A stretch of 64,000 bases of DNA, taken from Chitinophaga pinensis. GTDB taxonomy: Bacteria; Bacteroidota; Bacteroidia; Chitinophagales; Chitinophagaceae. A program made the translations under genes and the position numbers. This document shows positions 52,066 through 60,548 of this stretch, piece after piece. A model generated the notes under the pieces. The model was not told the DNA's origin. It ran no database searches and saw only the letters and a list, made by a program, of their open reading frames with translations. Within the stretch, counting starts at the first letter, position 1. Every line of letters starts with the position of its first letter. The DNA lies in NCBI GenBank assembly GCA_902167325.1, contig LR632930.1, positions 4,464,001 to 4,528,000 on the forward strand. Direction: 5' to 3'.

Positions 52066-54429
52066 ATGCTGCGGAACTACCTTAAAATTGCCTGGCGCAA
52101 CCTCCTGAAGCACCGCCTGTTTACCTGGCTCAACCTTACCGGACTTTCGGCAGGACTGGCAGGAACTATCCTGATCTTCCTCTGGGTATCCGGCGAATGG
52201 GCTACCGACCGCTTCCACGACCAGCAAAGCCAGCTATTCCAGGTAATGGAGCACCGGCAGCATAGTGAAGGCCTGCGTACAACCCCGGAAACCGCAGCCC
52301 TGTTGGCCGAGGCATTGAAAGCGAATGTTCCCGGTATTAGTCTGGCTGCGGTTAGTACACCACCGTCGTGGTTCTCAAAAGTGCTGGTATCATCAGGTGA
52401 TAAAGTGCTTAAAACTCCGGGCATCTTTGCCAGCTGCGATTACTTCCGGCTCTTCTCCTACCCATTCCTTGAAGGTTCCGCCGCTTCTGCGCTCAATGGA
52501 GCCAATGGAGTGGTTATTTCCCGGGAACTGGCAGTGAGCTTGTATCAGTCGCCCGAAGCGGCCATGGGTAAAACACTGGAATGGCAGATCGATGATACAA
52601 AAAGGGAAAGCGTGATCTCAGGGGTTTTCGGTCAGCCTGCAGCACCGGCCTCCAGTCATTTTGATGTGGTGTTTGCATTTGATGCTTTTAAAGCCATCAT
52701 GCAGATCACCGGCACGCTGAACAGCAGCAACAGTAATGGTCCGTTCCTGACCTATGTACGCACAGCACCCGGGGTATCCATCCCTGCGCTGAATAAGGAT
52801 ATCAGCAGGCTGCTTCAGGGGAACAGTCAGGGTACGGCGCGGAACATGTTCCTCCGTCCGTTTGCGGATGGTTATCTTTTTGATCAATACGAAAACGGGG
52901 TACAATCCGGTGGCCGCATCACTTACCCGCGGCTTTTTACCGGCATTGCCATCTTCATCCTCCTCATTGCCTGCATCAACTTCATGAACCTTTCCACGGC
53001 GCGTTCTGCTACGCGTATGAAGGAAATGGGTATCCGCAAATCGATGGGTGCAGGCAGGCGCACGCTGGCGCTTCAGTTTCTGGGGGAATCGGTGATGATG
53101 AGCTTCCTCGCATTGTGTATTGCCTTGTTAATCGTATTCCTGTTACTTCCATCATTCAATACCCTTACGGGAAAACAACTCTCCTTCCCTGCTGATACCA
53201 GGGTGCTGCTTATGCTGCCGGCAATCGCTCTCTTAACGGGAATGCTGGCCGGAAGTTACCCGGCGTTGTATATGTCGGGCTTCGACCCGGTGGCAGTACT
53301 GAAAGGTAAGCTGCCCGGAATGGCAGGCGGACAATGGGCACGCCGGGCACTGGTAGTATTCCAGTTTTCGTTGTCTGTTTTATTTATAGTGGGCGTGCTG
53401 GTGATGCACCGGCAGTTATCGTACGTACAACACCGTTACCCCGGCTTCAACCGGGAACAGGTGATACATTTTGAAGCAGAAGGAGGTATTGCCGCACATA
53501 AAGAGGCTTTCCTTGCCGAACTGCGGCGCACGCCCGGTGTGGTGAATGCAGGCGGGGTTGTAGGGCACGTGCTGGGAGGAGCAGCCTCTATCGGTGTAAC
53601 GGATGCGCAGAAGAATACGGTGATGTTCCGCTCTGTGCAGGTTTCAAACGGTCTACTTGAAACATTGGGCATGCAAATGAAGGAAGGGCGTAGTTTTTCC
53701 GCAGCATTCCCGACAGATACCGGCCGCATTATCCTGAATGAAGCTGCCGTGAAAGCCCTGGGCCTTAGTGCGCCTTCAGGTACCAAAATTATGTTTGGCG
53801 CCAGGACTGTGGAAGTGGCCGGTGTAGTGAAGGATTTTCATTTCCAGTCGTTGCATGAAACCATACAACCTGTAGTGATCCGCCTCGAACCGCTGTATAA
53901 TACTATTATGGTTCGGTTGGCACCGGGAAATAACAAAGCCACGCTCTCTCACATAACTGCACTATTCAGGCGCTGGAATCCCCAGCTGCCTTTCGAATAC
54001 AGCTTCCTGGATGCAGATTATGAAGCGCAATACCTGGCTGAGAACAGGGCAGCGCAACTGTCTGGGTACTTTACCGTGCTGGCGGTTTTAATATCCTGTC
54101 TTGGTTTATTTGGTTTGACTGCCTTTACGGCGGAGCGCCGCGGCAAAGAAATGGGGATCCGCAAAGTACTGGGAGCCAAAGCCTGGCAGCTAATGCTCCT
54201 GCTTGTGCGGGATGCCTTGCGGCCTGTGGGTGTAGCTGTTCTGCTGGCCCTGCCAATCGCATGGATACTGATGAAGCGCTGGCTGGAAGGCTTCGCTTAC
54301 CGGATCGATATGCAGCCCGGCCTGCTGCTGCTGGCAGGTGCCTGTATGCTCGGGGTAACGCTGGCCACCATTGCATGGCAAACTATTACCGCGGCCCTTG
54401 CGAATCCGGTGCGGCAGTTGAAAGAGTAA
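52066..54429 (+). CDS. MacB/FtsX-type ABC transporter permease
   Basis: This encodes a 787-residue permease with two FtsX modules. The first helix lies near residues 20-42 (TWLNLTGLSAGLAGTILIF), followed by a large periplasmic MacB-like domain (about 45-275), a first three-helix FtsX block (about 280-400, with MKEMGIRKSMGAGRRTL), a second periplasmic domain and a C-terminal FtsX block (about 670-785, with GKEMGIRKVLGAKAWQL). Such proteins act as mechanotransmission exporters with an ATPase; none is encoded next to it except the one at 47869. The ATG at 52066 is preferred over an in-frame TTG at 52048. Confidence 0.92.
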   Translation: MLRNYLKIAWRNLLKHRLFTWLNLTGLSAGLAGTILIFLWVSGEWATDRFHDQQSQLFQVMEHRQHSEGLRTTPETAALLAEALKANVPGISLAAVSTPPSWFSKVLVSSGDKVLKTPGIFASCDYFRLFSYPFLEGSAASALNGANGVVISRELAVSLYQSPEAAMGKTLEWQIDDTKRESVISGVFGQPAAPASSHFDVVFAFDAFKAIMQITGTLNSSNSNGPFLTYVRTAPGVSIPALNKDISRLLQGNSQGTARNMFLRPFADGYLFDQYENGVQSGGRITYPRLFTGIAIFILLIACINFMNLSTARSATRMKEMGIRKSMGAGRRTLALQFLGESVMMSFLALCIALLIVFLLLPSFNTLTGKQLSFPADTRVLLMLPAIALLTGMLAGSYPALYMSGFDPVAVLKGKLPGMAGGQWARRALVVFQFSLSVLFIVGVLVMHRQLSYVQHRYPGFNREQVIHFEAEGGIAAHKEAFLAELRRTPGVVNAGGVVGHVLGGAASIGVTDAQKNTVMFRSVQVSNGLLETLGMQMKEGRSFSAAFPTDTGRIILNEAAVKALGLSAPSGTKIMFGARTVEVAGVVKDFHFQSLHETIQPVVIRLEPLYNTIMVRLAPGNNKATLSHITALFRRWNPQLPFEYSFLDADYEAQYLAENRAAQLSGYFTVLAVLISCLGLFGLTAFTAERRGKEMGIRKVLGAKAWQLMLLLVRDALRPVGVAVLLALPIAWILMKRWLEGFAYRIDMQPGLLLLAGACMLGVTLATIAWQTITAALANPVRQLKE

Positions 54430-54746
54430 GAAGAATGTAAATCAGCGTGGCATTTCAATTCCTTCGACCGGCACTGCATAACGAAACCTGCGGATAACGC
54501 AGGTCTCGTGTAATTCAAGGGGGGTTTTGGAGTCAACAATGATACATTCATGTGAGATCCTGCAACGTTGAATCATGGCGCGCAGAGTCTGTCCTCCCCT
54601 ATATGATTATTGAAGACACAGAAAAAATTAAATACAGTTAATAAGATAATACGATAACGTTATATCAATTGTAATCAGAGCCAGATTTGCATTAGCGGTT
54701 GTTAACTGGGGGATGGGCTGGTGTGAACAGGAGTAGCTTTCGGGAG
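54430..54746. other. Intergenic region with one stable hairpin
   Basis: This 317-bp gap has no gene. At 54481-54509, ACGA-A-ACCTGCG pairs with CGCAGGT-C-TCGT around the loop GATAA, giving an 11-bp stem with one mismatch. It lies 52 bp after the permease stop but has no T-tract, so it may be a weak terminator or an RNA-stabilising hairpin. The remainder is AT-rich and featureless. Confidence 0.5.
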
Positions 54747-55055
54747 TTAACTCCTCCCGTTTATTCTTTTCATATCCTTTACGATTCCTTTTCGTTTGTC
54801 CTGGTTTTCGGCAATACTTTGTACGATTACAGGAATGATCTCAGGCACTTCTATTTCGAATGCACGGGCAAGACTTAATACTTCATCCATGGTCAGGAGA
54901 TTCGGTAATTTCACTTTACGGTAGAGCGTGTTCTTATGTATCCCTGCATCCTGACTTACTATAGTGACGGGGATGATCTCGAAGATATCTGTGAATTTCT
55001 TTATCTCCCTGGCTTTGATTAATGTCCTGACTGCATTATATCGGTTGTCTTTCAC
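54747..55055 (-). CDS. Small XRE-like helix-turn-helix protein
   Basis: This encodes a 102-residue, basic, helical protein. The region about 28-75 (TIVSQDAGIHKNTLYRKVKL, then LTMDEVLSLARAFEIEVPEI) matches a Cro/C1-type helix-turn-helix followed by the usual stabilising helices. It starts with GTG at 55055, since no ATG is available before the HTH. It is divergent from the leu operon across a 360-bp region, so it could be a local regulator, but genes of this type are common and often act elsewhere. Confidence 0.65.
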   Translation of the reverse strand: MKDNRYNAVRTLIKAREIKKFTDIFEIIPVTIVSQDAGIHKNTLYRKVKLPNLLTMDEVLSLARAFEIEVPEIIPVIVQSIAENQDKRKGIVKDMKRINGRS

Positions 55056-55415
55056 AAATTTTCAACTTTACATAGGAAATTAAATAGATTTACTCGGATT
55101 GGAGAAAGTAACACCATATATCATAAACAATTCACAAAATGTAGAACTGTTGATACCAAATATGGGAATACATACCCATTACATATGACATCATTACTCC
55201 CTTTATTTTCCCTACAAAGAATATACCCTGTCAGTGTATGCTCCCAACATTAACATGCTACCAGCATTGATTTACAGTTCCATGACACACATTCCCCGGT
55301 AGTTTCTTCATTAGTTTGTCAAATAGCCCTTATTCTTAGATTACTCGCAGAAATAATCGAGAAAATGTAAATATTTTTTAACAATTTTACAGTTACATTA
55401 CATAAATCGTAAAAA
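55056..55415. other. leuC upstream region
   Basis: This 360-bp AT-rich region precedes leuC and should hold promoters for both divergent genes. I found no T-box, riboswitch or convincing leader peptide. A codon run reading L-I-L-R-L-L appears just before 55370, but it has no start codon, so leucine attenuation is not supported. Confidence 0.5.
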
Positions 55416-56822
55416 ATGAGCCAACAACCCGCTACATTATTTGACAAAGTATGGGATGCGCATGTAGTCCGGAAAATTGAAGACGGGCCGGATGTGTTTT
55501 TCATTGACAGGCATTTTATCCACGAAGTAACCAGCCCCGTGGCTTTTCTTGGGCTCGAAAACCGTAAGCTACAGGTTATGTTCCCGAACAAGACCTTCGC
55601 CACTGCGGATCACAATACTCCAACCATTAACCAGCACCTTCCGGTTCAGGACCCACTGTCTGCCAACCAGCTGAAAGCACTCGAAACCAATTCCGCCAAA
55701 TACGGCATCTCCCATTGGGGCCTCGGCAATCCTAAGAACGGTATCGTTCATGTGGTAGGGCCGGAAAACGGTATCACCCTCCCGGGTATGACCATCGTTT
55801 GCGGCGACTCCCACACCTCCACTCACGGAGCCTTCGGCGCCATCGCCTTCGGCATCGGTACCTCCGAAGTGGAAATGGTGCTCTCCTCCCAATGCATCAT
55901 GCAGCCAAAACCGAAGAAAATGCTCATCAATGTGAATGGCAAACTCGGTAAAGGCGTAACTCCTAAAGATGCTGTGCTCTATATTATCGCCCAACTTACC
56001 GCTGCAGGCGCCACCGGATATTTCATTGAATACGCCGGACAGGTTTTCCGCGAAATGAGCATGGAAGGCCGTATGACGGTTTGTAATATGTCCATCGAAA
56101 TGGGCGCGCGCGGCGGCATGATCGCACCGGACGAAACTACCTTCGCCTACATCAAAGGCCGTGAAAAAGCCCCTCAGGGCGAAGCGTGGGACACCGCACT
56201 CGCTTACTGGAAAACACTCAAAACCGACGAAGGCGCTGCTTTCGACGTGGTTTACAACTACGATGCTGCCGACATTGAGCCGCAGATCACCTACGGCACC
56301 AATCCGGGTATGGGCATCGGTATTTCCCAGCGCATCCCCACCGCGGAAGTAGTGGGTGGCAGCAAAGCCAGCTACGAGAAATCGCTCGACTACATGGGCT
56401 TCCATGAAAACGATGCCATGATCGGCAAGAAAATAGATTATGTGTTCATCGGCTCCTGCACCAACGGGCGTATCGAAGACTTCCGCGCTTTCGCATCCAT
56501 CGTGAAAGGCCGTAAGAAAGCCGACCACGTTACCGCATGGATCGTTCCCGGCTCCCACATCGTGGAAGCCCAGATCCGTGAAGAAGGTATCTTCGACATC
56601 CTTACCGAAGCCGGCTTCCAGCTGCGCCAGCCCGGATGCTCTGCCTGCCTCGCCATGAACGACGATAAGATCCCCGCCGGTAAATATGCCGTTAGCACCA
56701 GCAACCGCAACTTCGAAGGCCGTCAGGGTCCCGGAGCAAGAACACTGCTGGCCAGTCCGCTCGTAGCAGCAGCTGCAGCGGTAACCGGTGTAGTGACCGA
56801 CCCGAGAGACCTGATCGCTTAA
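55416..56822 (+). CDS. leuC: 3-isopropylmalate dehydratase large subunit
   Basis: This encodes a 468-residue aconitase-family enzyme that isomerises 2-isopropylmalate to 3-isopropylmalate in leucine synthesis, together with LeuD. The [4Fe-4S] cluster ligands are C348 in FIGSCTNGR and C408 and C411 in QPGCSACLAMN. Substrate-site segments VCGDSHTSTHGAFGAIAFGI (129-148) and TADHNTPT (63-70) are intact. The length is that of the bacterial two-subunit type. It is first in the leuC-leuD-leuA-leuB operon, with a 27-bp gap to leuD. Regulation is not visible in the sequence. Confidence 0.97.
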   Translation: MSQQPATLFDKVWDAHVVRKIEDGPDVFFIDRHFIHEVTSPVAFLGLENRKLQVMFPNKTFATADHNTPTINQHLPVQDPLSANQLKALETNSAKYGISHWGLGNPKNGIVHVVGPENGITLPGMTIVCGDSHTSTHGAFGAIAFGIGTSEVEMVLSSQCIMQPKPKKMLINVNGKLGKGVTPKDAVLYIIAQLTAAGATGYFIEYAGQVFREMSMEGRMTVCNMSIEMGARGGMIAPDETTFAYIKGREKAPQGEAWDTALAYWKTLKTDEGAAFDVVYNYDAADIEPQITYGTNPGMGIGISQRIPTAEVVGGSKASYEKSLDYMGFHENDAMIGKKIDYVFIGSCTNGRIEDFRAFASIVKGRKKADHVTAWIVPGSHIVEAQIREEGIFDILTEAGFQLRQPGCSACLAMNDDKIPAGKYAVSTSNRNFEGRQGPGARTLLASPLVAAAAAVTGVVTDPRDLIA

Positions 56823-56849
56823 TCTTCCAATCCTCAACAGACACAAAAA

Positions 56850-57446
56850 ATGGCTTACGATAAATTCACCGTTCTCACCAGCACCGCAGTACCCCTGCCC
56901 ATCGAGAACGTAGATACTGACCAGATCATCCCCGCACGCTTCCTGAAAGCTACAGAGCGTAAGGGTTTCGGCGATAACCTGTTCCGCGACTGGCGGTACA
57001 ATAACGACGACTCTCCCAAGCAGGACTTCGTTCTCAACAATCCCATCTACACCGGTAAGATCCTCGTAGCCGGGAAGAACTTCGGCAGCGGCAGCTCCCG
57101 TGAGCACGCCGCATGGGCGATATATGATTATGGGTTCCGTTGCGTGGTATCCAGCTTCTTTGCCGATATCTTTAAGAATAACTCCCTCAACATCGGCATC
57201 CTGCCCGTACAGGTAACTCCCACGTTCCTCGATAAGATCTTCCTCGCCGTGGAAGCTGACCCCAAAGCGGAAATCACCGTGAACCTGGAGCAGCAGTCTA
57301 TCACCATCGCCGCCACCGGCGAAAGCGAATCTTTCGACATCAACAGCTATAAGAAGCATAACCTGATGAACGGGTACGATGATATCGATTACTTACAGGC
57401 GATGAAGGATGAGATCCGCGTATTCGCCGACAAAAGCAAATACTAA
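56850..57446 (+). CDS. leuD: 3-isopropylmalate dehydratase small subunit
   Basis: This encodes a 198-residue swivel-domain subunit that completes the active site with LeuC. Visible features are the N-terminal NVDTDQIIPARFLK and the loop AGKNFGSGSSREHAAWAI (about 70-87) that contacts the substrate carboxylate. The length is typical. Its TAA stop is directly followed by the ATG of the next gene, so translation is probably coupled. Confidence 0.97.
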   Translation: MAYDKFTVLTSTAVPLPIENVDTDQIIPARFLKATERKGFGDNLFRDWRYNNDDSPKQDFVLNNPIYTGKILVAGKNFGSGSSREHAAWAIYDYGFRCVVSSFFADIFKNNSLNIGILPVQVTPTFLDKIFLAVEADPKAEITVNLEQQSITIAATGESESFDINSYKKHNLMNGYDDIDYLQAMKDEIRVFADKSKY

Positions 57447-58970
57447 ATGTCTGCCCAGCGCTATCTTGAGATCATGGACACCACGCTTCGCGACGGTGAG
57501 CAAACGAGCGGCGTTTCTTTTTCCCCTTCGGAAAAACTTACGATCGCCCAGCTGCTGCTGACGGAAGTAAAGGCAGACCGCATTGAAGTGGCTTCGGCCC
57601 GCGTATCTGACGGGGAAATGGCAGCCGTAAAGGCTATCACCAAATGGGCGAAGGCCAACAACCTCCTCCACCGTGTGGAAGTACTCACCTTCGTGGATGG
57701 CGACGTATCCATCCAATGGATGCAGCAAACCGGTGCCAAAGTGATGAACCTGCTTACCAAAGGTTCACTCAACCACCTCACCCACCAGCTCAGGAAAAAG
57801 CCGGAACAGCACTTTGCCGATATCGCGGAAGTGATTAGGAAAGCCCGTAAGAAAGGGCTTGATGTGAATGTATACCTCGAAGACTGGAGCAACGGCATGC
57901 GGCATTCCCGTGAATACGTGTTCCAGTACCTCGACTTCATCTCCACCCAGCCCGTGAAGCGCGTGATGCTCCCCGACACCCTCGGTGTGCTGACGCCCGC
58001 AGAATCTTACGACTACCTCCTGGAGATCGTGCAGCGCTATCCTAAGCTTCACTTCGATTTTCATGCGCATAACGATTACGACCTCGGCACCGCTAACGTA
58101 CTCGAAGGCGTGCGTGCAGGCGTACACGGCATACACCTCACCATCAACGGTATGGGTGAAAGAGCGGGTAACGCGCCACTAGCCAGCGCCATCGCCGTAC
58201 TGAACGATTTTATGCCCGGGGTGAAAACCGCCGTGGCCGAGAAATCGCTTTACAGCGTAAGCAAACTCGTGGAAACCTTCTCCGGCATCCGCGTACCGGC
58301 CAACAAACCAGTGGTGGGTGAAAATGTGTTCACACAAACTGCCGGTATCCATGCCGATGGCGATAAGAAGAACAAACTCTACTTCAGCGACCTCATGCCC
58401 GAACGCTTCGGCCGCCAGCGCAAATACGCACTGGGCAAAACAAGCGGGAAAGCCAATATCGAGAACAACCTTCAACAGCTGGGCATCCAGCTGTCGGAAG
58501 CGGATCTCAGGAGGGTAACGCAGAAGATCATAGAGCTGGGCGATAAGAAAGAAGTGGTTACGCAGGCCGATCTTCCTTATATCATCTCCGACATCCTCGA
58601 CAGTAACACCATCGAGCAAAAGGTGCAGATAGAAGATTATGTACTCACCCACGCCAAACACCTCAAACCCTCTGCCACCATACGCATCAGCGTGGAAGGC
58701 GAGCAGTATGAGGAACATGCGCAGGGCGACGGGCAGTACGATGCCTTCATGAACGCACTGAAAAAGGTATACAAGAAAAGGAAAGAAGAACTGCCGCTGC
58801 TTACGGATTATACCGTGCGCATCCCGCCCGGCGGTAAAACCGATGCGCTCTGCGAAACGGTGATCACCTGGCGGCTGGCCAGTCAGCGTGAGTTTAAAAC
58901 CCGCGGGCTCGACAGTGACCAGACGGTTTCCGCCATCAAGGCCACGCAAAAAATGCTGAACTTACTGTAA
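57447..58970 (+). CDS. leuA: 2-isopropylmalate synthase / citramalate synthase family enzyme
   Basis: This encodes a 507-residue HMGL-like (DRE-TIM) enzyme with a C-terminal LeuA regulatory (allosteric) domain (about 375-505). The catalytic segment is MDTTLRDGEQTSGVSFS (10-26), metal ligands are in FHAHNDYDLG (about 205) and the family signature is NGMGERAGNAPLAS (about 233). In the leu operon it most likely condenses acetyl-CoA with 2-oxoisovalerate to make 2-isopropylmalate. Its sequence class overlaps with citramalate synthases, which use pyruvate in an alternative isoleucine route and share LeuCD and LeuB, so the substrate is uncertain. It starts on the base after the leuD stop. Confidence 0.85.
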   Translation: MSAQRYLEIMDTTLRDGEQTSGVSFSPSEKLTIAQLLLTEVKADRIEVASARVSDGEMAAVKAITKWAKANNLLHRVEVLTFVDGDVSIQWMQQTGAKVMNLLTKGSLNHLTHQLRKKPEQHFADIAEVIRKARKKGLDVNVYLEDWSNGMRHSREYVFQYLDFISTQPVKRVMLPDTLGVLTPAESYDYLLEIVQRYPKLHFDFHAHNDYDLGTANVLEGVRAGVHGIHLTINGMGERAGNAPLASAIAVLNDFMPGVKTAVAEKSLYSVSKLVETFSGIRVPANKPVVGENVFTQTAGIHADGDKKNKLYFSDLMPERFGRQRKYALGKTSGKANIENNLQQLGIQLSEADLRRVTQKIIELGDKKEVVTQADLPYIISDILDSNTIEQKVQIEDYVLTHAKHLKPSATIRISVEGEQYEEHAQGDGQYDAFMNALKKVYKKRKEELPLLTDYTVRIPPGGKTDALCETVITWRLASQREFKTRGLDSDQTVSAIKATQKMLNLL

Positions 58971-58988
58971 AAGAACAATACCTACCGA

Positions 58989-60062
58989 ATGGCAACAAAG
59001 CATATATTAATCGTTCCCGGCGACGGGATCGGGCAGGAAGTAACTGCTGAAGGCAAGAAAGTACTGGACAGGATCGCCGCTAAGTTCGGCCATACCTTCA
59101 CTTACGACGACGCGCTTGTTGGCCATGCGGCCATCGAAGCCACCGGCGATCCGCTGCCGGCAGAAACGCTGGAGAAGATGCGCAAAGCCGATGCCGTGCT
59201 TTTCGGTGCCGTAGGGCATCCCAAATACGATAACGACCCCAAGGCAAAGGTGCGTCCTGAGCAGGGATTGCTGAAAATGCGCAAAGAGCTGGGCCTCTAC
59301 GCCAACCTGCGCCCCATCAAATTATTCGATGAGCTGCTGGAAGCTTCCAGCATCAAGCCCGAAATCCTCCGCGGGGCAGATATCCTGTTTTTCCGCGAGC
59401 TGACCGGCGATATCTATTTCGGTGAGAAAGGCCGTAAAAACAATGGCGACACTGCATACGACATTGCAGAATACAGCCGCTTCGAAGTAGAGCGCATTGC
59501 CCGTAAAGCATTCGAAGCCGCACGCACCCGCCGTAAGAAGCTGTGCTCTGTAGATAAAGCGAATGTGATCGAAACCTCCCGCCTCTGGCGCGAAGTGATC
59601 CAGCAGATTGCTCCGGAGTACCCCGACGTGGAAGTAGAACACCAGTTCGTGGACGCTACCGCCATGCTGCTTATCAAAGATCCCAAGCGCTTCGATGTTG
59701 TGGTTACCGCCAACCTCTTCGGTGATATCCTGACGGATGAAGCCTCGCAGATCGCAGGCTCCATGGGCATGCTGGCCTCCGCTTCCATTGGTGACGGCAC
59801 AGGTGTATACGAACCTATCCACGGTTCCGCACACGACATCACGGGTAAAGGTGTAGCCAACCCGCTGGCTTCTATCCTTTCCGCCGCCCTCCTGCTGGAT
59901 ATCTCTTTCGGTATGAAAGAAGAATCCGAAGCCGTGATCGCTGCAGTGGATAAAGTACTGAAAGCAGGTTACCGCACCGGTGATATCGCAGACAGTAAAA
60001 CTGCTAAAGACAAGATCCTCGGTACCTCCGCCATGGGCGACCAGGTGCTGGCACAACTCTGA
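58989..60062 (+). CDS. leuB: 3-isopropylmalate dehydrogenase
   Basis: This encodes a 357-residue beta-decarboxylating dehydrogenase that oxidises 3-isopropylmalate with NAD+ to give 2-oxoisocaproate. Features are the N-terminal VPGDGIGQEV, the substrate arginines in KMRKELGLYANLRP, a catalytic KANVIETSRLWREV segment, VDATAMLLI, and the nucleotide-binding GDILTDEASQIAGSMGMLAS. The length is typical. It is the last gene of the operon, 18 bp after leuA, with a terminator 22 bp after its stop. Confidence 0.96.
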   Translation: MATKHILIVPGDGIGQEVTAEGKKVLDRIAAKFGHTFTYDDALVGHAAIEATGDPLPAETLEKMRKADAVLFGAVGHPKYDNDPKAKVRPEQGLLKMRKELGLYANLRPIKLFDELLEASSIKPEILRGADILFFRELTGDIYFGEKGRKNNGDTAYDIAEYSRFEVERIARKAFEAARTRRKKLCSVDKANVIETSRLWREVIQQIAPEYPDVEVEHQFVDATAMLLIKDPKRFDVVVTANLFGDILTDEASQIAGSMGMLASASIGDGTGVYEPIHGSAHDITGKGVANPLASILSAALLLDISFGMKEESEAVIAAVDKVLKAGYRTGDIADSKTAKDKILGTSAMGDQVLAQL

Positions 60063-60084
60063 TCAATCAGAAAAAGCATATATT

Positions 60085-60120
60085 CATCCCGCCTGTGCGC
60101 TTCGGCTTCACGGCGGGATG
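60085..60120 (+). terminator. Terminator of the leu operon
   Basis: A 9-bp stem (CATCCCGCC with GGCGGGATG) around an 18-nt loop is followed by TTTTCATTTT. It lies 22 bp after the leuB stop. Confidence 0.8.
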
Positions 60121-60141
60121 TTTTCATTTTAAACCCATGTT

Positions 60142-60546
60142 ATGGCCAAAACCTCCAAAACCCTCACAGTTCCCGAATTGATCGATGCTGTTAACCACCC
60201 GCTCAAACCGGTCATCCTTGCCCTGCGTGAGGCCATTCTAAACGTACATAATGCGGTAGGCGAAGAAGTGAAGTGGAACTCCCCCTGTTTCATTTACTCC
60301 GGTGATATGGAGCCATTTGACCCAAAAACCTATGCCCGCGACATCGTGGTGTTGCACCTTCGCAAACCAGACCAGATCCTGCTCGTATTCCCCACCGGCG
60401 CACGCATAGCGGATACCCATGGAGTGCTGGAAGGCAGCTATACCGACGGGCGGCGGATGGTCACCATAACCAGTCTGCAAGAACTTGAGCATAAAAAAAG
60501 CGGCCTTGAAGCCGCTATACTCGATTGGATCAAAGGAGTGAAGTAA
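60142..60546 (+). CDS. DUF1801-family protein
   Basis: This encodes a 134-residue cytoplasmic protein of the DUF1801 (YdhG-like) type. Visible features are the N-terminal LALREAILNVHNAVGEEVKW with NSPCFIYSG, the middle IVVLHLRKPDQILLVFPTGA and the C-terminal helix KSGLEAAILDWIKGVK. No enzymatic role is established for the family. It follows the leu terminator and converges with the histidine kinase gene, with 2 bp between the two stop codons. Confidence 0.85.
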   Translation: MAKTSKTLTVPELIDAVNHPLKPVILALREAILNVHNAVGEEVKWNSPCFIYSGDMEPFDPKTYARDIVVLHLRKPDQILLVFPTGARIADTHGVLEGSYTDGRRMVTITSLQELEHKKSGLEAAILDWIKGVK

Positions 60547-60548
60547 GA

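Noticed and set aside
55320..55400. Leucine attenuator leader peptide before leuC
   Set aside because: A run of codons for L-I-L-R-L-L is visible, but the frame has no ATG, GTG or TTG start, and no terminator/antiterminator hairpin pair was found.
55569..57359. Long minus-strand open frame of 596 codons
   Set aside because: It is antisense to leuC and leuD, which have complete family motifs. The frame is open only because of the codon use of the real genes.
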